Shown piece by piece: positions 1-4,829 of a stretch of 10,149 nt of DNA. Both the position numbers and the translations under genes were made by a program. The notes under the pieces are model-generated. The model worked only from the letters and a program-made list of their open reading frames with translations, ran no database searches and had not been told where the DNA came from. Every line of letters starts with the position of its first letter. Positions within the stretch are counted from its first letter, which is position 1. Source of the stretch: Nocardiopsaceae bacterium (GTDB lineage: Bacteria > Actinomycetota > Actinomycetes > Streptosporangiales > Streptosporangiaceae). The stretch is from NCBI GenBank assembly GCA_031254715.1, contig JAIRTY010000733.1, positions 1 to 10,149 of the forward strand, given 5' to 3'.

Positions 1-2385
1 GCGGAGGCGGGCGGCGATCCGGGCGGCTGGCGGTTCGGGCTCGCCAGGCTCGCCGTGCCGGTGCCGCCCCCGCTGCAGCGGCTCGCCCTGGCCGGGCAGC
101 GGCTGGAGATACCCGAAGGTGAGGAACCGCGGTTCGCGGCCGGCTACTACCCGCGGCTGCGCCGGACGGCCACCGTGATCTCCTCGGACGGGTCCTTCAC
201 GCCGCCGGAGATCTCCGGGCCGTCGCTGGTGCTGCGGGCCAGCTACGGCGAGGGGCACGACCTCGACGTCGGCTGGGAGTGGGCCTACCAGGTAGCCGGC
301 GAGCGGCTGCGGGCACCGCTGGCTGCGGACGGGGGCGAGGACGCGGACGAGGGCTACCGGGACCTCGCTGCCGAGCGGGCCATCGTGGCCGGGCTCGACC
401 TCCCGCTGGAGCGGTTCGGGCTGCTGCGCCCCGGCGCCGGCCCGGCGGGAAGGCCGCCCGCCCTGGCCGCGGGCACCCAGCTGTCCGGCCTCGACACCAT
501 GCGGTTTACCACCGAGCTGCTGCCGCTGCTGCCCGGTGAATCGGGGGTCATCGCCGACATCACCGGCGAGCCGCCCGATTACCGGGAGGCGGGCGACTCG
601 CTGCAGATCGAGGTGTCCGCCGGCGAGGTGACCGGGGAGACGGACTGGTTCGACCTCGGTGTGACCATCACGGTGGAGGGACGGCAGGTCCCGTTCCGGG
701 ACGTGTTCGGCGCGCTCAGCCGCGGCGAGCAGCACCTGCTGCTGCCCGACGGCGCCTACTTCTCGCTGGCCAAGCCCGAGCTGCAGGCGCTGGCCCGGCT
801 GATCGAGGAGGCGCGGGCGCTGCAGGAGTCGCCGGCCGGGCCGCTGCGGATCAGCCGCTTCCAGGCCGGGCTGTGGGACGAGCTGGCTGGTCTCGGCGAG
901 GTCAGCCACCAGGCGGCGGCGTGGCGGGAGCAAGTGACCGGGCTGCTGTCCGGCGGCGCTCCCGCCCGGCCATCGCCGCCTGCCACGCTGCTGGCCCGGC
1001 TGCGGCCCTACCAGCAGGACGGGTTCGGCTGGCTGGCGTTCCTGTGGCAGCACCGGCTTGGCGGCATCCTGGCCGACGACATGGGCCTCGGCAAGACCCT
1101 GCAGTGCCTGGCGCTGATCAGCCACGCCAGGCAGGCCAGCCCAGGCGGGCCGCCGTTCCTCATCGTCGCTCCCACCAGCGTGGTCGGGAACTGGGCGGCC
1201 GAGGCGGCCCGGTTCACCCCGGACCTGACGGTGGTGCCGGTCACCGAGACGGCAGCCAGGAGCGGCCGGGACCTGGCTGGGATCGCCGCCGGAGCCGACG
1301 CCGTGATCACGTCCTACACCCTGCTGCGGATCGACTTCGGCAGCTACGCCGGCGCCGGCTGGGCGGGCCTGCTGCTGGACGAGGCCCAGCACGCCAAGAA
1401 CCACCAGTCCAAGATCTACCAGTGCGCCCGGGGGCTGCCCGCCCCGGTCAAGATCGCCGTCACCGGCACGCCGCTGGAGAACAACCTGATGGAACTGTGG
1501 TCGCTGCTGTCGATCACGGCCCCAGGGCTGTTCCCGAGCCCGGGCCGGTTCCGCGATTACTACGCCCGCCCGGTCGAGAAGCGGGGGGACACCGAGCTGC
1601 TCGCCCAGTTGCAGCGGCGGATCAGGCCGCTGGTGCGCCGCCGTACCAAGGAGCAGGTTGCCGCCGACCTGCCCGCCAAGCAGGAGCAGGTGGTGGAGGT
1701 CGACCTGCATCCGCAGCACCGGCGGCTCTACCAGACCTACCTGCAGCGGGAACGGCAGAAGGTGCTGGGCCTGATCGGGGACCTGGACGCGAACCGGTTC
1801 ACGATCTTCCGCTCGCTGACGCTGCTGCGCCAGCTCAGCCTGCATGCCGGGCTCGTCGACGACGCGCACAGGGACCTGCCCTGCAGCAAGATCGACGCCC
1901 TGCTCGGGCAGCTGCGGGACGTGACCGGCGGCGGCCACCGGGCGCTGGTGTTCAGCCAGTTCACCGGCTTCCTGGCGCAGGTACGGCGGCGGCTGGAGGC
2001 CGAGCGAATCGAGTACTGCTACCTCGACGGCAAGACCCGGGGCCGGGCCGCGGTGATCGAGCGCTTCCAGCAGGGCGGCGCCCCGGTCTTCCTGATCAGC
2101 CTCAAGGCCGGCGGCTTCGGCCTGAACCTCACCGCGGCCGACTACTGCTTCCTGCTCGATCCATGGTGGAATCCCGCGACCGAGGCGCAGGCCGTGGACC
2201 GCGCCCACCGCATCGGCCAGACCCGCAACGTCATGGTCTACCGGCTGGTAGCGGCCGGCACCATCGAGGAAAAGGTCATGGCGCTCAAACAGCGGAAGGC
2301 GGAGCTGTTCGCCAGCGTCATGGACTCCGGCAACGTGTTCAGCGCAGCCCTCGACGCCGACGACATCCGCGGCCTGCTCGGCTAA
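1..2385 (+). CDS. SNF2-family DEAD/DEAH-like helicase (ATPase), 5'-truncated by window edge
   Basis: Swi2/Snf2-type ATP-dependent DNA translocase, C-terminal 794 codons. The frame is open from base 1 with no stop and protein-like sequence before the GTG at 55, so the true start most likely lies upstream. Helicase motifs are in order: motif I DDMGLGKT (1075-1098), motif II DEAQH (1378-1392), motif III TGTPLEN (1462-1482), then the RecA-2 lobe with a GGFGLNL block, a DPWWNP block and motif VI RAHRIGQ (2200-2220). Before the ATPase core, at about 450-830, is a region rich in acidic and hydrophobic residues (WFDLGV, then LLLPDGAYFSL) resembling the helicase-associated domain of bacterial HepA/SNF2 proteins. 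Related actinobacterial proteins often exceed 1000 residues and start with a SWIM zinc finger, which would be off-window. The target (DNA remodelling, repair or RNA polymerase recycling) cannot be told from the sequence. It ends 27 bp before the toxin-antitoxin pair. Confidence 0.93.
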   Translation, partial: AEAGGDPGGWRFGLARLAVPVPPPLQRLALAGQRLEIPEGEEPRFAAGYYPRLRRTATVISSDGSFTPPEISGPSLVLRASYGEGHDLDVGWEWAYQVAGERLRAPLAADGGEDADEGYRDLAAERAIVAGLDLPLERFGLLRPGAGPAGRPPALAAGTQLSGLDTMRFTTELLPLLPGESGVIADITGEPPDYREAGDSLQIEVSAGEVTGETDWFDLGVTITVEGRQVPFRDVFGALSRGEQHLLLPDGAYFSLAKPELQALARLIEEARALQESPAGPLRISRFQAGLWDELAGLGEVSHQAAAWREQVTGLLSGGAPARPSPPATLLARLRPYQQDGFGWLAFLWQHRLGGILADDMGLGKTLQCLALISHARQASPGGPPFLIVAPTSVVGNWAAEAARFTPDLTVVPVTETAARSGRDLAGIAAGADAVITSYTLLRIDFGSYAGAGWAGLLLDEAQHAKNHQSKIYQCARGLPAPVKIAVTGTPLENNLMELWSLLSITAPGLFPSPGRFRDYYARPVEKRGDTELLAQLQRRIRPLVRRRTKEQVAADLPAKQEQVVEVDLHPQHRRLYQTYLQRERQKVLGLIGDLDANRFTIFRSLTLLRQLSLHAGLVDDAHRDLPCSKIDALLGQLRDVTGGGHRALVFSQFTGFLAQVRRRLEAERIEYCYLDGKTRGRAAVIERFQQGGAPVFLISLKAGGFGLNLTAADYCFLLDPWWNPATEAQAVDRAHRIGQTRNVMVYRLVAAGTIEEKVMALKQRKAELFASVMDSGNVFSAALDADDIRGLLG

Positions 2386-2396
2386 CCGCCGACTGC

Positions 2397-2413
2397 GGGT
2401 ACCCTATAGGGTA
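2397..2413 (+). promoter_or_regulatory. Palindromic operator overlapping a leaderless promoter of the TA pair
   Basis: TACCCTATAGGGTA (2400-2413) is a perfect 14-bp palindrome that includes the A of the antitoxin ATG. A second palindrome, GGGTACCC (2397-2404), overlaps it. TACCCT at 2400-2405 fits the actinobacterial -10 pattern TANNNT. It sits 7 nt before the ATG, the spacing expected if transcription starts at the start codon. No Shine-Dalgarno is correctly placed (AGGG is only 1 nt from ATG), which supports leaderless expression. No convincing -35 was seen. TA operons of this type are usually autorepressed by the antitoxin-toxin complex, so this is the probable operator. Both arms carry TACCCT, so the site is also -10-like on the other strand. 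Confidence 0.7.
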
Positions 2414-2649
2414 TGAACGTTAAGACGTCCGTCTATCTCCCCTCTGAGTTGAAGCACGCCCTCGAGGCCGAGGCGCGCCGCCGCAACCTGTCTGAGGCAG
2501 AGCTGATCCGGGAAGCGATCTCGGAACTGCTCGCGGCCGCCCCGGCACGAGCACCGCGGTTCGGGATTTTCGACAGTGGTGACCCTCACTTCGCCGAACG
2601 TGCTGAGGAGTATCTGGCCGGGTTCGGAAGCGACTCGGTTGACGGGTGA
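2413..2649 (+). CDS. vapB: VapB-like ribbon-helix-helix antitoxin
   Basis: Antitoxin of 78 residues. Residues 3-40 have the ribbon-helix-helix pattern: a short strand (KTSVYLP) followed by two helices (ELKHALEAEARRR, then SEAELIREAISELL). This fold dimerises and inserts the strand into DNA. The C-terminal part (RFGIFDSGDPHFAERAEEYLAGFG, residues 49-72) has the acidic, aromatic character of the VapB segment that wraps the toxin's active site. The ATG start lies at the edge of the palindrome and no Shine-Dalgarno is present, so the gene is probably leaderless. The stop overlaps the toxin start by 4 bases (GTGA), so the pair is expected to be translationally coupled. Role: neutralises the downstream PIN toxin and, with it, represses its own promoter. 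Family assignment is firm; the target operator is inferred. Confidence 0.88.
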   Translation: MNVKTSVYLPSELKHALEAEARRRNLSEAELIREAISELLAAAPARAPRFGIFDSGDPHFAERAEEYLAGFGSDSVDG

Positions 2650-3074
2650 TCGTCTGCGATACCGGTGGCCTGCTGGCCGCGTACGACCGGGCGAGCAGGC
2701 AGCACCAGGCAGCCGCCGAGACACTGGCCGCCGACCCCGGGCCGTGGCTGCTCCCGCCGCTGGTCCTGGCTGAGTTCGATTACCTGCTCCTGGAGCGCTT
2801 TGGGCTGGCGGTGGAGCAATCCGTGCTCCCGCAACTGACCGCAGGCAAGTTCTCGATCGGTGACATCGGCGACTCCGATCTTGAAGCGGCTATCGCGGTC
2901 ACCGCGCGCTATCGCGACCTGAAGATCGGGCTGACTGACGCCTCGATCGCAGTGCTCGCCGCCCGCCACCGCACGACCCGGCTGCTTACGCTCGATGAGC
3001 GGCATTTCCGGGCGATCACGCCACTGGACGGCCAGGTCGCGTTTACGCTGCTGCCCGCCGACCGTCCGCGCTAG
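2646..3074 (+). CDS. vapC: VapC-like PIN-domain ribonuclease toxin
   Basis: PIN-domain toxin of 142 residues, starting with GTG inside the antitoxin stop (GTGA overlap). The acidic residues expected to hold Mg2+/Mn2+ are present: D5 (VCDTGGLLAAYD), E43 (LVLAEFDYLL), D98 (LTDASIAVLAARH) and D117 (LLTLDERHF). Length is normal for VapC, and the ending around FTLLPADR looks like a natural C-terminus. VapC toxins cleave specific RNAs (often tRNA or rRNA) and stop translation when the antitoxin is degraded; the target of this one is unknown. All catalytic residues are intact, so it is likely functional. The last stop-codon base may come from the adjacent insertion-sequence end: TA would be target sequence and G the first IS base, so the last residues before the stop may also have been altered. 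Confidence 0.9.
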   Translation: MIVCDTGGLLAAYDRASRQHQAAAETLAADPGPWLLPPLVLAEFDYLLLERFGLAVEQSVLPQLTAGKFSIGDIGDSDLEAAIAVTARYRDLKIGLTDASIAVLAARHRTTRLLTLDERHFRAITPLDGQVAFTLLPADRPR

Positions 3075-3089
3075 AGCGTGTTCCGTAAA
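3074..3089. repeat. Putative terminal sequence of an IS5-like element (single surviving end)
   Basis: GAGCGTGTTCCGTAAA immediately follows TA (3072-3073) and lies just outside the stop codon of the minus-strand transposase remnant (TGA at 3092-3090). That is where an IS terminal inverted repeat is expected. IS5/IS427-type elements often start with GAG or GGG and target TA, which would fit. I found no matching inverted copy elsewhere in the window, so the other end is gone or beyond recognition. The assignment rests on position and general resemblance, not on an alignment. Confidence 0.45.
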
Positions 3090-3225
3090 TCATGGGTCGG
3101 GGTCGCGGAGCCAGATCCCGATCGAGGCCACGTCGATGATGCCGCGCCAGACGTAGTCGCGTTTGTCGTACCAGGGGCGATGAGGCGGTGCTGCCGTAGC
3201 TTGCAGAAGGCTCAATGCCGGTCGA
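3090..3225 (-). pseudogene. IS5-family-like transposase, C-terminal remnant with frameshift
   Basis: Reading the minus strand, 3173-3090 encodes WYDKRDYVWRG, then IIDVASIGIWLRDPDP and TGA. This matches the conserved C-terminal tail of IS5-like DDE transposases (typically a YDKRDYVWRG..DVASIRIWLRDP block). Upstream, the expected KLRQHR-type stretch is present but in another frame (AFCKLRQHRLIAP, about 3211-3173). It is preceded by an in-frame TGA (3214-3212). The gene is therefore frameshifted, carries a stop, and lacks all of the catalytic core. Homology fades at about 3225, only a dozen bases before the methyltransferase remnant. It is the fossil of an element that inserted directly behind vapC and was later deleted. 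Confidence 0.72.
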
Positions 3226-3237
3226 CGCCGCTTCCCG

Positions 3238-3699
3238 TTACGGTTTCCGGGCGACACCACAGTAGGTGGGCAGGTCGCGGCCGGTCACGCCGTAACCGGG
3301 CCGCCACTGGCCCATGTGGACCAAGCCCGGCTCGACCATGTCCAGCCCGTCGAAGAAGCGGCGGACCTGCGCCTCGGTGCGGAACATGGCCTGGCTGGCG
3401 GGACTCATGTGCTCGTTGAGGCGCTTGGCCATCTCCCCCATTTCCTTGGCCGCGAGGTCGCTGGCCGGGTGCGAGATCACCAGGTAACTGCCCGACGGAA
3501 CGCCTGCCATCACCTCCGCCACGAGCGCGTGCGGGTCGTCTGCGTCGGGGATGAGCTGCAAGATCGCCAGCAGCATGACCGCGATGGGCCGGGACAGGTC
3601 CAGTGTCCGTGCGGCCTCCGCAAGGATCTTGCCGGTGGCGCGCAGGTCAGCGTCGACGTAGGCGGTGGCCCCTTGCGGTGTGCTGGTCAGCAGCCGCAC
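3238..3699 (-). pseudogene. DUF574-type SAM-dependent methyltransferase, C-terminal fragment
   Basis: The C-terminal ~153 codons of an S-adenosylmethionine methyltransferase of the actinobacterial DUF574 (Methyltransf_19) family run from VRLLTSTPQGATAYVDADLR (about 3699-3640) to the typical end YCGVARKP and TAA (3240-3238). Internal family blocks include ILAEAARTLDLSRPIAVMLLAILQ, SGSYLVISHPASD, RRFFDGLDMVEPGLV and WRPGYG. Intact members are about 260-280 residues. Here the N-terminal half, with the glycine-rich SAM-binding loop (FLDIG.G), is missing. An ORF could start at 3816, but its first ~39 residues (rich in W and R) do not resemble the family and are probably read-through of rearranged DNA. 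The SAM site is absent, so activity is unlikely. See the inverted fragment at 3696-3731. Confidence 0.75.
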
Positions 3700-3731
3700 C
3701 GGAAACGCGGATCGTGTATGTGGACAACGAC
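3696..3731 (+). pseudogene. Inverted N-terminal motif fragment of the same methyltransferase family
   Basis: On the plus strand these 12 codons read APETRIVYVDND. This is the strand-and-acidic-loop motif that in intact DUF574 methyltransferases sits about 7 residues before the LLTSTP block. Here that block lies on the minus strand, starting at about 3699. The two pieces abut head to head with a 4-base overlap (3696-3699). Beyond 3731 the plus-strand match to the family fades (RRLA, then a stop at about 3747). This indicates a small inversion, or joining of two copies, that destroyed the gene. Confidence 0.55.
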
Positions 3732-3883
3732 CGGCGCCTCGCCAGACGCGGTGGATGAGAACCAGTCTTCGCCACCTTGCAGCCCAGGCCAGGCACCACC
3801 CGCGGACCCCGGCCACATCTAACCCCCGCTCCGCTGTGCTACGCCGGGTGCTGCCGTGTGCCCGGCTGGCTCCGATTTTCCGA
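3732..3883. other. Non-coding/rearranged spacer between methyltransferase remnant and CDF gene
   Basis: No convincing gene was seen. Short open frames run through it on both strands but show no family resemblance; the minus-strand frame reading MAGVRGWCLAW (from 3816) is the unrelated 5' extension of the methyltransferase fragment. A candidate terminator hairpin lies at 3843-3866. The rest appears to be rearranged remnant DNA. Confidence 0.5.
3843..3866 (-). terminator. Candidate terminator hairpin after the ion-transport operon
   Basis: GCCGGG (3843-3848) pairs with CCCGGC (3861-3866) around a 12-nt loop, 17 nt past the TAA of the last minus-strand gene (3886-3884). There is no U-tract, but actinobacterial terminators often lack one. 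The stem is only 6 bp, so the call rests mostly on position. Confidence 0.33.
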
Positions 3884-4804
3884 TTACTCGTGGACGGAGG
3901 GCTCGTGGTCGGCGTGGCCGGCGGGCTCGAGCTGGAAGGTGGAGTGAGCGACGTCGAAGTGGCCGCGCAGGCATGCCTGCAGCCGGTCCAGCACGGCCGG
4001 GCTGCGGCCGTCGGCCAGGACCGCGGGGTCGACCACCACGTGCGCGGACAGCACCGGCAGCCCCGACGTGATCGTCCACGCGTGCAGGTCGTGCACGTCC
4101 TCGACCCCGGCCAGCGCGGTCAGGTGGGACCGCACCTGGGCCAGGTCGACGCCCTGCGGGCTGCCCTCCAGCAGCACGTCCACGGCTTCCCGCAGCAGCC
4201 GCCAGGTCCTGGGCACGATCAGCAGGCCCACTACCAGTGACGCCACCGGGTCGGCCAGGGTGAACCCGGTGACCGCGATCACCGTGCCGCTGATGATGGC
4301 GGCGGCCGCGCCGAGCGTGTCCGAGGCGACCTCCAGGAAGGCACCGCGCACGTTCATGCTCTCCGCCTGGCCGCGCCGGAGCACCAGCAGCGAGACCCCG
4401 TTGCCGGCCAGCGCGACCGCGCCGAGGATGATCATCAGGCTGGCGGTGACGTGTGGCGGGGACGCCAGCCGCTGCGCGGCCTCGGTCAGGATGAACGCCG
4501 CCATGCCGAGCAGCAGCAGCGCATTGGCGGTCGCAGCCAGGATCTCGGCCCGGGCATACCCGAACGTCCGGCGGTCGGTGGCGGGCCGGGCTGCGAAGTA
4601 GGCGGCCAGCAGCGACAGCCCGACCCCGGCAGCATCCGCGGCCATGTGAGCCGCGTCGGCGAGCAGCACCAGCGAGCCGCTCACCACCGCCCCGGCGACC
4701 TCCGCGGCCGCGATGCCGGCGCTGATCCCCATGGCCACGGCCAGCCGGCGACGGTGGCGGCCGGTTGCTGTGAGATCCGCTCCGTGCGCGTGGCCGGGAC
4801 CCAT
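3884..4804 (-). CDS. Cation diffusion facilitator (CDF/CzcD-like) metal exporter
   Basis: CDF-family proton-coupled exporter of Zn2+ or a related divalent cation in the cytoplasmic membrane, 306 residues from the chosen ATG at 4804. That start has GGAGG (4820-4816) 11 nt upstream and avoids overlap with the preceding gene. An in-frame ATG at 4864 would add 20 residues and overlap that gene. Six membrane helices are visible. TM2 carries the metal-site pair H53-x3-D57 (LADAAHMAADAAG). TM5 has E158-x3-D162 (NVRGAFLEVASDTLG), where many family members have His-x3-Asp. The cytosolic C-terminal domain contains HDLHAW and a strand-helix-strand layout typical of the CDF dimer domain. The N-terminus (GPGHAHGAD) and C-terminus (GHADHEPSVHE) are His-rich. 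It is the last gene of the operon, 25 bp after the permease stop. CDF membership is firm; the exact metal is not determined. Confidence 0.9.
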   Translation of the reverse strand: MGPGHAHGADLTATGRHRRRLAVAMGISAGIAAAEVAGAVVSGSLVLLADAAHMAADAAGVGLSLLAAYFAARPATDRRTFGYARAEILAATANALLLLGMAAFILTEAAQRLASPPHVTASLMIILGAVALAGNGVSLLVLRRGQAESMNVRGAFLEVASDTLGAAAAIISGTVIAVTGFTLADPVASLVVGLLIVPRTWRLLREAVDVLLEGSPQGVDLAQVRSHLTALAGVEDVHDLHAWTITSGLPVLSAHVVVDPAVLADGRSPAVLDRLQACLRGHFDVAHSTFQLEPAGHADHEPSVHE

Positions 4805-4815
4805 TGTGGCGGTAG

Positions 4816-4820
4816 CCTCC
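4816..4820 (-). promoter_or_regulatory. Shine-Dalgarno deciding the CDF start
   Basis: GGAGG on the minus strand, inside a longer G-run (4824-4816), lies 11 nt before the ATG at 4804. The spacing is somewhat long, but nothing comparable precedes the alternative ATG at 4864, so it favours the shorter CDF protein. Confidence 0.5.
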
Positions 4821-4829
4821 CCCCGGTGC

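Noticed and set aside
2386..2398. Small hairpin CCGC/GCGG after the SNF2 stop as a terminator
   Set aside because: Only 4 bp and directly upstream of the vapBC promoter; too weak to support.
873..2423. Long plus-strand open frame of 516 codons inside the SNF2 gene
   Set aside because: Its product is low-complexity Arg/Pro/Ala/Gly, typical of a shifted frame in GC-rich coding DNA; the overlapping frame carries all helicase motifs.
2404..3005. Minus-strand frames opposite the toxin-antitoxin pair (2404-2724, 2586-3005)
   Set aside because: Antisense to vapB and vapC, whose RHH and PIN motifs and GTGA overlap are clear; no motifs in these frames.
3316..4240. Plus-strand frames of 168 and 191 codons (3316-3822 and 3665-4240)
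   Set aside because: They run antisense to the methyltransferase remnant and the CDF gene and show no family features of their own.
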